Of a DNA stretch of 64,000 nt, positions 52,232 to 60,600 are shown piece by piece. Position 1 is the first letter of the stretch. The number at the start of each line of letters is the position of its first letter. The stretch lies in contig JADJAC010000010.1 in assembly GCA_016704425.1 (NCBI GenBank), positions 489,501 through 553,500 on the forward strand, given 5' to 3'. This stretch comes from Sphingomonadales bacterium. Lineage in GTDB: Bacteria > Pseudomonadota > Alphaproteobacteria > Sphingomonadales > Sphingomonadaceae. The notes under the pieces are model-generated. The model had not been told where the DNA came from and did not search any database. It was given only the letters and a program-made list of their open reading frames with translations. The position numbers and the translations under genes were made by a program.

Positions 52232-52606
52232 GGTCGTGACTCCTGATGTACACCCGGCAATCACCCGGGCACACATCCCCTCCCCCTCCCCTTCTGATCT
52301 GCGTTTCACGCAGACCTCAGGGTTAGTCGTTGTCGTCCCGCGGATGGAAAGCGTGGCATTCTTCGGATTTGGAGCGCGCGGCTCGTCAGAGGTCAGAATG
52401 CCGCAATGGTTGGATGCTCATGAGGAGGCGATCCTTGGATCGCCACAATTCGCAGCCCGATCAGACCGATTCGGGTGCCGAACGCGGCTCAACCGCTCGC
52501 GACTGCCAGACTAGACTTATAGTTCGGCTCGAAGCGGACATGCCGCTTTCGGGATGGCGCATCGGCCCGGCTCATGACCGGGAAGAGGGTGGGAAGCGGA
52601 CATCGC
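52232..52606. other. Leader and gap between the ParB-like and SMR genes
   Basis: No gene. The left part holds the G-rich leader tract (52277-52295) and a perfect hairpin TCTGCGT/ACGCAGA (52299-52315) in the likely ParB-like leader. The right part (about 52520-52590) contains an AAGCGGACATGCCGCTTTCGGG segment related to other short repeats here. Confidence 0.5.
52277..52295 (-). other. G-rich leader tract of the ParB-like gene
   Basis: On the minus strand GAAGGGGAGGGGGAGGGG, sharing 16 bases exactly with 37012-37031 and 37755-37767. It lies 46-64 bases upstream of ATG 52231, with three runs of four or more G. Confidence 0.55.
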
Positions 52607-52936
52607 TCAGTGCGACACCGCGCTGGAAAAGCCGTTCATGATTACCACGCCAACAACGATGAAGCCCATGCCGATCATGGCGGCGGAATCGAGCTTCTGG
52701 CCTTGGATCAGCCACGCGACAGCCGCGACCAACACTACGCCCAAGCCTGCCCAAATCGCGTAGGCAACTCCGGTGGGGATGGTCCGTAATGCCAGCGCAA
52801 GGAAGTAGAACGTGACTAAATAGCCCCCAAGGGCGAGCATGGTCGGGCCGATCTTTGTGAACCCCTCTGTCTGGCGGAGTAACGATGTCGCGAACACTTC
52901 ACCAATGATGGCAATCGCAAGGTAGAGATACTGCAT
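52607..52936 (-). CDS. Small multidrug resistance (SMR) efflux protein
   Basis: A 109-residue SMR exporter with four membrane helices. The essential Glu in the first helix (IIGEVFATSLL, Glu13, equivalent to EmrE Glu14), GVAYAIWAGLGVVLVA, and a last helix of the EmrE/QacE type are all present. It would export quaternary ammonium or related cations by proton exchange as a dimer. The specificity cannot be told from sequence. A hairpin covering the ribosome site lies just upstream (52939-52966). The gene borders insertion-sequence debris, which suggests mobility. Confidence 0.88.
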   Translation of the reverse strand: MQYLYLAIAIIGEVFATSLLRQTEGFTKIGPTMLALGGYLVTFYFLALALRTIPTGVAYAIWAGLGVVLVAAVAWLIQGQKLDSAAMIGMGFIVVGVVIMNGFSSAVSH

Positions 52937-52938
52937 GA

Positions 52939-52966
52939 AACGCTCCTTGAGTTTGGAGGGAGCGTT
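52939..52966 (-). promoter_or_regulatory. Ribosome-site hairpin upstream of the SMR gene
   Basis: On the minus strand AACGCTCC pairs with GGAGCGTT (8 bp, 12-base loop) immediately before the start codon. The second arm contains the AAGGAGC ribosome site, so folding would block initiation. It may be a translational switch; no riboswitch class was recognised. Confidence 0.5.
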
Positions 52967-53120
52967 GGCCCATTGGTCAAGCGCCTACCCTTTCGATCAG
53001 GTGACGCCGTGGCAGGGAAGAGTCCGACATGCGGGCGCAGGGGCTACCATCCTGCTACTCTATGCTCGGCGAAACCAACTTAGGAAAGCTCAATCAGCTT
53101 GTCACGCGACCATCAGGAAA

Positions 53121-53137
53121 ATGTCCGCAATGGGTCG
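53121..53137. repeat. Inverted repeat copy left of the IS1182-type element
   Basis: ATGTCCGCAATGGGTCG is nearly the reverse complement of CGACCCCATTGCGGACAT at 54788-54805 on the other side of the insertion sequence. It belongs to a short family with a GCGGACATT core seen elsewhere in the window. Confidence 0.5.
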
Positions 53138-53257
53138 CTTCCTGAATGTCGGCTGCTGGCGAGAATCGCGCAGAAGCTGACTGGCAGGTGCTGGCACCAT
53201 AAGCCGAACGGCAGGAAGCTGCCTTCGTTGAAAAAATCTGCCGTTCAGCTTACGACC

Positions 53258-54789
53258 CGATTCTGTTGAAAAACTTCCCCTTGCAATGCTGGTAAAGTAT
53301 TGATTCTATGTCTCTGCAAGCAAGCGGAGACGGGCGTATGATGGGTGAGCGGACGGTGGCGCAGGAGGCGCTGTTCTACAGCTTCAACCTTGAGCGGCAT
53401 GTTCCTGCGGATCACCTGCTGCGCTCGATTGATCGGTTCGTTGACCTGTCGGGCATTCGTGAACACCTGCGCCCCTTCTACAGCTCGACGGGTCGGCCCT
53501 CGGTCGATCCCGAGCTGATGATCCGGATGCTGATCGTCGGCTACTGCATGGGCATTCGGTCCGAGCGGCGGCTGTGCGAGGAGGTGCATGTCAACCTCGC
53601 CTATCGTTGGTTCTGCCGCCTGGGGCTGGAAGGCGATGTGCCCGACCACTCGACCTTCTCGAAGAACCGGCACGGGCGCTTCCGCGACAGTGATCTGCTG
53701 CGCCAGCTGTTCGAGACGACCGTGGCACGTTGCATCGCCGAGGGACTGGTTGGCGGCGAAGGGTTCGCTGTCGATGGCAGCCTCGTGCGCGCCGATGTGA
53801 ACCGCCAGCATGCCGTGGATCAGGCAGATGGCCTTCCGGATCCGGCCACCAGCCATGCCGTTCGCGAGTATCTGGCCGTGCTCGATGATGCCGCCTTCGG
53901 GGGCGCAACCCCGGTGCCGCCCAAGCAGTTGGCGGTGGCTGATCCGGCTGCGCGGTGGACAGCGGCAAGCCGCGAGCGGGCCTTCTTTGCCTATGCCACC
54001 AACTATCTGATCGATCTTCAGCATGCGGTTATCGTCGATGTCGAAGCGACTACCGCCATCCGCCAGGCCGAAGTTACTGCCCAGCGCCGCATGATCGACC
54101 GGACGCAGGAGCGCTTTGGTCTGTGGCCTGAGCGGCTTGTGGGGGACACCGGATATGGCGATGCAAAGAACCTGTCATGGCTGGTCGAGGAGCGCGGCAT
54201 CGAGCCGCACATCCCGGTGTTCGACAAGTCTGCCCGCCGCGATGATACCTTCGAGCGTTCGGCCTTCACCTTCGACCATGACGATGACAGCTATACCTGC
54301 CCTGCTGGCAAGCGACTGCGCCAGAGCCAGAGGGCCTACAGCAATGCCCGTCAGTCGGTCGATGCCGACGGCATGCTGCGCTACCGCGCCAGCAAGCTCG
54401 ACTGTGACGCCTGCGCTCTCAAGCCGCGCTGTTGCCCGACCCAGCCAGCACGCAAAATCCTGCGCTCAGTCCACGAGGGCGCCCGTGATCTCGCCCGCGA
54501 TATCGCCACAACCGATGCTTATCTGGTCTCGCGCCGCCAGCGCAAGAAGGTCGAGATGCTGTTCGCACACCTTAAGCGCATCCTCAGAATGGATCGCCTG
54601 CGCCTGCGAGGTCCCAACGGCGCAAGAGACGAGTTCCTGCTCGCCGCCACCGCCCAAAACCTTCGCAAGATGGCCAAGCTGATCCCGATGCCAGCCACCC
54701 CAGCCCCCGCTTAAGCGGGGGCAAAGCCTCAGCGCGGCCTCATGCTCGCGCCAGCGCCTGTCTCAGCGCCGGGTTTTTCAACACAATCG
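53258..54789. mobile_element. IS1182-type insertion sequence
   Basis: Ends pair as CGATTCTGTTGAAAAAC (53258-53274) and GTTTTTCAACACAATCG (54773-54789), a 17-bp inverted repeat with one mismatch, around one transposase gene. A CGACCC direct duplication borders both ends (left at 53255-53259 area, right at 54788-54793). The family is called from the transposase. Confidence 0.72.
53338..54714 (+). CDS. tnpA: IS1182-family transposase
   Basis: A 458-residue DDE transposase (468 if ATG 53308 is used). The N-terminal domain reads EALFYSFNLERHVPADHLLR, and the FAVDGSLVRADVNR and DTGYGDAKNL segments are catalytic-region motifs. A cysteine-containing region (DCDACALKPRCCPT) precedes the end RQRKKVEMLFAHLKRILRMD. 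ATG 53338 has GGAGA at eight bases. A perfect 20-bp palindrome overlaps its stop (54703-54722) and may be a terminator. Confidence 0.85.
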   Translation: MMGERTVAQEALFYSFNLERHVPADHLLRSIDRFVDLSGIREHLRPFYSSTGRPSVDPELMIRMLIVGYCMGIRSERRLCEEVHVNLAYRWFCRLGLEGDVPDHSTFSKNRHGRFRDSDLLRQLFETTVARCIAEGLVGGEGFAVDGSLVRADVNRQHAVDQADGLPDPATSHAVREYLAVLDDAAFGGATPVPPKQLAVADPAARWTAASRERAFFAYATNYLIDLQHAVIVDVEATTAIRQAEVTAQRRMIDRTQERFGLWPERLVGDTGYGDAKNLSWLVEERGIEPHIPVFDKSARRDDTFERSAFTFDHDDDSYTCPAGKRLRQSQRAYSNARQSVDADGMLRYRASKLDCDACALKPRCCPTQPARKILRSVHEGARDLARDIATTDAYLVSRRQRKKVEMLFAHLKRILRMDRLRLRGPNGARDEFLLAATAQNLRKMAKLIPMPATPAPA

Positions 54790-54805
54790 ACCCCATTGCG
54801 GACAT
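54788..54805. repeat. Inverted repeat copy right of the IS1182-type element
   Basis: CGACCCCATTGCGGACAT, the partner of 53121-53137 in reverse orientation. Its start overlaps the insertion-sequence end. The IS probably inserted into a repeat of this family. Confidence 0.5.
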
Positions 54806-54830
54806 TCGACGCTGCGGGCAGACTGGCTAT

Positions 54831-55166
54831 ATGAAGTTCTTGGCTCTTGTATTCATGATCGCCCTTTCGGGTTGTTCGAACATAGAGAATACGTTCATTG
54901 TTACAGACGCGGAGCGAAATATCGTCTCTGCTGACCTTGAACTCTGCAACTCAGTAACTCCGCTTCAGCGAAGCGGCGAGCGTTGGTCTGTTACAACGCC
55001 CATTGAGTGCGAAGGGTCAGGCAAAATCAGCGTCAACTACGCATCGAGTGAGGAAGAAACTTGCATCGTCGGTTACGTGACGCCCGCCGCGGTCCAATCG
55101 TTTGAGTTTCAGGTAACTGAAAATGGTTGCGAGGTTTACACCCACATTCTCCAAGTAAGTCGCTGA
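54831..55166 (+). CDS. Small putative lipoprotein
   Basis: A 111-residue protein with a lipoprotein signal: MKFLALVFMIALSGCSN has the lipobox LSGC with Cys15. The mature part is Ser/Thr/Glu-rich with further cysteines (LCNSV, IECEGS, TCIVGY, NGCEVY) that may pair. It stands between two insertion sequences and has lower GC than neighbours. No ribosome site is obvious. A periplasmic role is likely, but the family is unknown. Confidence 0.65.
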   Translation: MKFLALVFMIALSGCSNIENTFIVTDAERNIVSADLELCNSVTPLQRSGERWSVTTPIECEGSGKISVNYASSEEETCIVGYVTPAAVQSFEFQVTENGCEVYTHILQVSR

Positions 55167-55234
55167 TTTCGCTGTCGTAATCGTGATATTTCGCATATAA
55201 ATCATGGCGTTGACGGCTGCGAGGGGCGCGTTTC

Positions 55235-56590
55235 ATGGATCACCTGGAGGGTGCGGGCTTGGCGCGGGGAGATCGGGTTGATTTCGACCGCCGTGTGCGT
55301 CTGGAGTTCCGTGGTGCGCAGATCAGTTCAGACGGTGGCCTGCTGGTGATGCGCGAGCTTGATGACGTGCTCGGCCTGTCCAATCTGGCGTCGGAGGCGC
55401 TGCGAGACAGCCGCACCGGGAAGAACACGCTCCATCGGCTTGACGGATTGTTCCGGCAATCGGTGTTCGGACGACTGGCCGGATACGAGGATGTGAACGA
55501 TGCCGACCGCTTGGCCCTCGATCCCGTGATGCGTCAGGTCGTTGGCGGCAGGGCCGTCGAGGCGCAAGCTGCTTCGGCATCGCAGATGGGACGGTTCGAG
55601 ACCGAGACGCTGGCTCTGGCCGCGAACCGGGCGGCGCTGGCCGATCTGAACGGCCAATGGATCGACCGGTTTCATGACCGCAACGGGTTGAAATACATCG
55701 TGCTGGACATGGACAGCTCGGTCAGCCCCACCCACGGCGATCAGGAAGGTACTGCCTGGAACGGGCATTTCGACTGCACCTGCTATCACCCCATCTTCTT
55801 GTTCAACCAGTTTGGCATGCTGGAGCGCTGCGCCCTGCGTAACGGCAATGTCCACAGCGCCGATGGCTGGCGGGATGTCCTTGATCCCGTCATTGCCCGA
55901 TATGCTGGCCGCGACCTTGGTGGACGCTTCTTCCGGGCCGACGCTGCCTACGCGATCCCCGCGATCTATATGCGGCTGGAAGAAGCCAGGTTCTTCTACG
56001 CCATCCGTCTGCCCGCCAACGCCGTCTTGCGCGAGAAGATCGCGCATCGGCTGACACGGCCCGTGGGACGGCCTTCGCTGACCAAGGTCAAACGGTTCTT
56101 CGAGGACTTCGAGTATCAGGCGGCGTCCTGGGACAAGCCGCGCCGCGTCATCGCCAAGATCGAATGGCATCCGGGCGAGCTGTTCCCCAAAGTCGGCTTC
56201 ATCGTCACCAACCTGCCGATGGAGCCAGACTGGGTGGTGAGGTTCTACAACCAGCGCGGCACCGCAGAGCAGCACATCAAGGAAGGCAAATATGCCTTTC
56301 GCTGGACGCGGCTGTCATGCCGGAAGTTCCGGCACAACGAGGTGCGGCTGCAACTGCACGCGCTGGCCTACAACCTGGCAACCTTCCTGCGCTGCATCGA
56401 ACTGCCCGAGGCCATGGCGGACTGGTCGTTGACCAGCCTGCAACTCAAGCTGATCAAGATCGGCGCCCGCGTCGTCCGCCACGCCCGCGCCATTACCTTC
56501 CAGTTGGCCGAGGTCGCCGTCACCGGCCCGATGGTGCGGGCCGTCCTTGCCGCCATCCGCCGTCTTCGAACGCCTCCGTCATGCGCATGA
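55235..56590 (+). CDS. tnpA: IS1380-family transposase
   Basis: A 451-residue transposase of the IS1380 family. The start has RRVRLEFRGAQISSDGGLLV, the core LDMDSSVSPTHGDQEGTAW (Asp catalytic) and NGHFDCTCYHPIFLFN, then GRFFRADAAYAIP and IEWHPGELFPKVGFIVTNLP. Length and order match the family. ATG 55235 is a good start. I could not identify its terminal inverted repeats, so the insertion-sequence ends are not annotated. Confidence 0.85.
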   Translation: MDHLEGAGLARGDRVDFDRRVRLEFRGAQISSDGGLLVMRELDDVLGLSNLASEALRDSRTGKNTLHRLDGLFRQSVFGRLAGYEDVNDADRLALDPVMRQVVGGRAVEAQAASASQMGRFETETLALAANRAALADLNGQWIDRFHDRNGLKYIVLDMDSSVSPTHGDQEGTAWNGHFDCTCYHPIFLFNQFGMLERCALRNGNVHSADGWRDVLDPVIARYAGRDLGGRFFRADAAYAIPAIYMRLEEARFFYAIRLPANAVLREKIAHRLTRPVGRPSLTKVKRFFEDFEYQAASWDKPRRVIAKIEWHPGELFPKVGFIVTNLPMEPDWVVRFYNQRGTAEQHIKEGKYAFRWTRLSCRKFRHNEVRLQLHALAYNLATFLRCIELPEAMADWSLTSLQLKLIKIGARVVRHARAITFQLAEVAVTGPMVRAVLAAIRRLRTPPSCA

Positions 56591-56855
56591 CCACGATCCA
56601 TGCCCAAGCTGAACGAAAGCGGCAGGACAGGTCCGTCTGCCGCGCGGAAAAGCGGCTCTGCCGGGCCAGAATGCTGCGGGTTCGAGGCTTGATCCACCCG
56701 ACTTCGGCCGTTTGCGCGACGACAGACACCGCTCGGGGCGAAAAACGCTTGCCCAGCGAGCAAAATCAGGCGATCTTGAAGTCAAGCGGCGGGCCACTTG
56801 GGGAATGTCGGATAGAAATAAGCAAAATTATTTTGCGGCACCTGAGGAGGGTATC

Positions 56856-58384
56856 TTGAGCAACAACGATCACAACAAACTAAACTTGGGCGATCAAATG
56901 GCGACCGTTAATCCACCGTTAGAACCAATCTCGCAATCGCCAATTCCTACGCCACCGCTTCCTTGGCACACGCGCGTCTTTTACGGGATGGGCGCTATGG
57001 CCTTTGGTATCAAATCCAACGGCTTCGATTATTACCTCTTGGCGTTTTACAGCCAGGTTGTGGGCCTGGATCCCCGATTGGTTGGGCTGGCTCTGTTTAT
57101 ATCGCTGCTTTTTGATGCGGTAAGCGATCCATTGGTGGGTTATTGGTCGGATAATCTGCGCTCCAGATGGGGCGCCGGCATCCTTTCATGTATGGAGCTG
57201 CGATTCCGGTTGCGCTGTGTTTTTTCTTAGTTTGGATGCCCCCCGAAAGCTTCTCTGACACAGAGACTTTTTGGTATCTGTTGTGTTTATCCGTCTTGAT
57301 ACGGACCGGCATCACATTTTTTGAAACGCCCAATATAGCTTTGGCGCCTGAATTGACTCAGGATTACAACGATAGAAGCAGGCTCATCAGCTACGCTCAT
57401 TTCTTTGCCTGGTCGGGCGGCAATTTCATGAACATCGCCATGTTATTCATTGTCTTTCCACTTTTCGTAACCGGCTCCATGTCCGAGGCAGTAAGCTCGC
57501 GGGCGCCTTACACTGCCTATGGCGTTATCGCTTCGGTGTTGATTTTTATCTCTATTATGGTGTCATCGGCGGGCACGCATTCAAGAATTCCAACGCTTTA
57601 TAGCCCGCCCCAACAACGCAAACTTACAGTGCCCAAAATCTTCAAAGAGATTTTTGAAACGCTTGCCAATCGCTCGTTCGTATCGATTTTTGCCGCTTCG
57701 ATGCTCGGCGCTATGGGTTTGGGTCTCAAAGCCTCTTTGCATCTGTATTTTGTTTCCTATTTCTGGGAATTCACGCCCGCGGAAACCGGCTATCTTTCTA
57801 TCGGGATTTTCCTGTCGGCCTTTATCGGCTTTAAGATTGCGCCATTCGTTTCTGAGCGTATGGGCAAAAAGAACGGCGCGATCATTGTGGGGCTTGTGGC
57901 GTTTGTGGCGGCGCCAATTCCTATTTGTATGCGCCTGTTTGATATGCTCCCGGCTAACGGCGATCCGATCATATTCTGGTTTAACCTGATTTTTGGGATC
58001 GTTGATCTTGGCCTAATAATTTGTTTCAATATTTTGGTCGCCTCGATGTTTGCCGATTTGGCAGAGCAATCAGAACTGGAAACCGGGCGGCGCTCTGAAG
58101 GGATATTGGCCGCGGCCATAACTTTTGCGAAAAAGAGCGTTCAGGGCTTGGGTGTGTTGATGGCATCCTTCGTACTGACGCTTGCACAATTCCCAAAAGG
58201 GGTGAGCGTTGATGATGTCTCGGACCAGGCGATTTGGGATCTTGGCGCGTATTTCGTTCCAATCGTGACCGCGATCTATCTTGTTATGATTGGCGCCTTG
58301 ACTAGTTACAAATTGAGCAAAGAGGACTTCGAAGAAAATTTGCGCAGACTTCAAGACAGAACAATAACCGAGCACCGACAATAG
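56856..58384 (+). pseudogene. MFS sugar-cation symporter-like transporter, frameshifted
   Basis: Two frames encode one 12-helix MFS transporter of the GPH/MelB type. The first (TTG 56856 after GAGGAGG, or ATG 56805) ends in SDNLRSRWG; the second begins at 57167 with GRRHPFMYG. Together they give the expected DxxxRSRWGRRHPFM loop. One G is missing in the run 57169-57172 (GGGG for GGGGG). The second half continues through about eleven helices to 58384. The gene is dead unless the deletion is a sequencing error. The region has lower GC than neighbours. Confidence 0.85.
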
Positions 58385-58515
58385 GCAGCATATTGTGCAG
58401 CCATAATAACTGGGTGCCATACGCCTCATTATCGCAGAAAGGTTTAGTGCGCTGTCAAGTGCAATAGAGTATGGTGCCAGATTTCCGCTTTCGTGTTGAG
58501 AGCTCTGGTATTGTC

Positions 58516-58965
58516 CTAAGTCTTTTTGGTATCCAATTCGAGAACATGCTCTTTCTGGATCGATTTCTTGTCGATTTTTCCAGATGCAATTCTGGCCAGA
58601 GGGGTCTCCGAAATCCGGACATATTTCGGGATCTTGAAATTGGCGAGCTTGCTTTTCAAACTTTCTTGCAATGCCGCAACATCTACCTGATTGTCAGCGT
58701 ATATCGTGGCCGCAACTTCTTCGCCGAGCCTCTCATCAGGCACACCATAAACACACGCTTCAATGATAGACGGATAACCTGCCAAAGCTGACTCTACTTC
58801 GCTACAACCAATGTTTTCGCCACCGCGAATTATGATCTGTTTCAGTCGGTCGACGACATACAAGAAGCCCTCTTTATCAATATATGCGATATCTCCAGTT
58901 CGGAACCAACCATCTTCTAGAAAATCATCAATGGAGTCTGGGCGTTCCCAATTACAATCACTTCG
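58516..58965 (-). pseudogene. Acyl-CoA synthetase, C-terminal remnant
   Basis: The frame (open from 58965 to a stop at 58516) encodes only the C-terminal part of an AMP-forming acyl-CoA ligase: DGWFRTGDIAYIDKEGFLYV, then RLKQIIIRGGENIGCSEVES, GVPDERLGEEVAA, and the late Lys-containing SGKIDKK (catalytic Lys). A complete ligase has about 500-550 residues, so some 350 are missing, and no start codon is within reach. It is a relic beside the dead transporter gene, with similarly low GC. Confidence 0.8.
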
Positions 58966-59056
58966 TCAGCTAACCACCCTCCTTGTTGCCGGTTCAGCGA
59001 TCTCAGCTTTTCACCAAAAGCGGCCATCGGAGCTTGCCCGACGGCCGCCATGATGG

Positions 59057-59692
59057 TCAGATTTCGATACGCTCAGCGAGGACTAGCGCGTCCTCCACGT
59101 CGACACCGAGATAGCGGACAGTGTTTTCGATCTTGGAATGTCCCAGAAGAATCTGGACCGCACGCAGATTTCCCGTTGTCCGATAGATCATGGCCGCCTT
59201 GGTGCGCCGCATGGAATGGGTGCCGTAGTCTTCACGCCGCAATCCGACAGCGGTGACCCATTCATCGACGAGCCGGGCATACTGCCGCGTGCTCATCGGT
59301 TGACCGGAATGGATCCTGCTTGGGAACACGAAATCATCGATGGTGCCGCCACGTCGCAGCAGCCATGTTGCGAGGCTCGAGCGGGCGTCAGCAGTGATTT
59401 CAAATTGCACCGGCCGTCCGGTCTTCCGCTGAATGATCATTGCGCGGTCGCGAACTTCGGATCCGGCGACGAGGTCGCCGATCTTGAGCTTCACGAGATC
59501 GCAGCCCCGCAGCTTGCTGTCGATCGCCAGGTCGAACAGCGCGCGGTCGCGGCGCCGCTCCTCGCGATCAAGGAAGAAGCGGATCGCCCAAATCTGTTTC
59601 TGGGTCAGTGGCCGCTTTGTGCCGACGGTTTTGCCGGCATTCCACACAACGCGGTTCTGCATGGCAGGGTCGAAGTGAGAATAGGTCATCAT
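59057..59692 (-). CDS. Short tyrosine recombinase/integrase
   Basis: A 211-residue recombinase with only a catalytic domain: SKLRGCDLVKLKIGDL (Arg), GTHSMRRTKAAMIYRTTG (His-x-x-Arg) and LLGHSKIENTVRYLGVDVED (His, Tyr). It lacks a full N-terminal arm-binding domain, so it is a minimal integrase of phage or cassette type. ATG 59692 has GGAG upstream. The decayed genes end just before it, so it may mark the end of a mobile segment. Confidence 0.82.
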   Translation of the reverse strand: MMTYSHFDPAMQNRVVWNAGKTVGTKRPLTQKQIWAIRFFLDREERRRDRALFDLAIDSKLRGCDLVKLKIGDLVAGSEVRDRAMIIQRKTGRPVQFEITADARSSLATWLLRRGGTIDDFVFPSRIHSGQPMSTRQYARLVDEWVTAVGLRREDYGTHSMRRTKAAMIYRTTGNLRAVQILLGHSKIENTVRYLGVDVEDALVLAERIEI

Positions 59693-59919
59693 CTTTCTCC
59701 ATGGCCTTGATTGGCCTAGAGGAAAGAACGGGAAATGAATGTGATTTGGCCATTGATCGCGCCGACGGATCGGGACCCTGCAATTTAACGGGACAGAATT
59801 GGCCTGACCCTGTCCGAGATCATAACCTCTTGGCCTGTCGGCGCATTCTTAAGCGGGCTGGACATCCAATGGATGGAGTTTCGGCATTACTGCGATCATC
59901 GGCGACCCAGTTGAGCCTG

Positions 59920-60222
59920 CTATGCGGGCTCGCGCACGCGCTCGATAGAAATCGTCTCCGATCCGCTTTTGGCTTGCGCAAGATCATAGGTGGACTGCAT
60001 CCGCAGCATGGTGGCAGCAGAGACGCCAAATGCCTTTTCGAAGCGGATCGCCATCTCCGGGGTTAGCGCAGCCCTGCCATTCAGCAAGCGGCTCAACGCA
60101 GGCCGAGTAACCTTGAGATGATCTGCGGTGCTCGACACATTCATGTTGTAAGGCTTCACGATCTCTTCGAGCAACCAAGGTCCCGGATGGATCGCGAAGC
60201 TGTCATGGAGCTTGATAGCCAT
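59920..60222 (-). CDS. higA: HigA-family antitoxin
   Basis: A 100-residue HigA/VapI-type antitoxin with one Xre-like HTH: AIHPGPWLLEEIVKPYNMNV, STADHLKVTRPALSRLLNGR, and TPEMAIRFEKAFGVSAATML. HigA represses its own operon and neutralises HigB. Its start overlaps the toxin stop. The operators lie upstream of the toxin gene (60507-60565), as expected for a toxin-first pair. Confidence 0.87.
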   Translation of the reverse strand: MAIKLHDSFAIHPGPWLLEEIVKPYNMNVSSTADHLKVTRPALSRLLNGRAALTPEMAIRFEKAFGVSAATMLRMQSTYDLAQAKSGSETISIERVREPA

Positions 60223-60503
60223 CAGTGATAGTCCTCCAGATCGAGATCAGCGACGGTGAGTTCGTCGATCATTGTGAATGTCAGCCGCCAGTTTCGGGTT
60301 ACCGTCATGGCAAAGTATCCCTCCCTGTCGCCAGTGAGGGGATGAAACCCGAAATTCGGTGGCACCGCCAGCTCATCCAGGCTCTCTGCCGAAGCAATGA
60401 ACGCCAGCATGCGACGGAGCCGGTCAACCTCCATCAGCCCTGCTGGCTTCCCGGTTTCAGCAAACCTGCGAAGTGCCTTGTGGCGGATGCTTCCGATTTC
60501 CAT
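60222..60503 (-). CDS. higB: HigB-type toxin
   Basis: A 93-residue RelE/HigB toxin: EIGSIRHKALRRFAETGKPA, RLRRMLAFI and NFGFHPLTGDREGYFAMTVTRNWRLTF are typical of HigB ribosome-dependent mRNA interferases. ATG 60503 was chosen; a longer TTG start exists at 60530. The gene precedes the antitoxin, the reverse of most modules, as is normal for HigBA. Its start lies four bases from the first operator. Confidence 0.87.
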   Translation of the reverse strand: MEIGSIRHKALRRFAETGKPAGLMEVDRLRRMLAFIASAESLDELAVPPNFGFHPLTGDREGYFAMTVTRNWRLTFTMIDELTVADLDLEDYH

Positions 60504-60506
60504 GAA

Positions 60507-60565
60507 GGTGTAATCCCACAAGTTACACAAGGAGTCAACAGAGGTGTAACCCCGGAGGTTACACC
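60507..60565. promoter_or_regulatory. Duplicated operators of higBA
   Basis: A perfect palindrome GGTGTAACC-CCGGA-GGTTACACC lies at 60543-60565, and a degenerate copy GGTGTAAT-CCCACAA-GTTACACA at 60507-60529; centres are about 36 bases apart. They flank the likely promoter just upstream of higB. Confidence 0.8.
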
Positions 60566-60600
60566 TTGGTCATCGGGGTACCAGCTTTTCACTTCATATC

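Noticed and set aside
52937..53060. Guanidine riboswitch upstream of the SMR gene
   Set aside because: I looked for ykkC or mini-ykkC ACGR loops and conserved stems but found none; only an ordinary hairpin is present.
55190..56640. Terminal repeats of the IS1380-type element
   Set aside because: Only an 8-bp CATGGATC/GATCCATG match near the start codon and after the stop was seen; an end inside the coding start is unlikely, so no boundaries were given.
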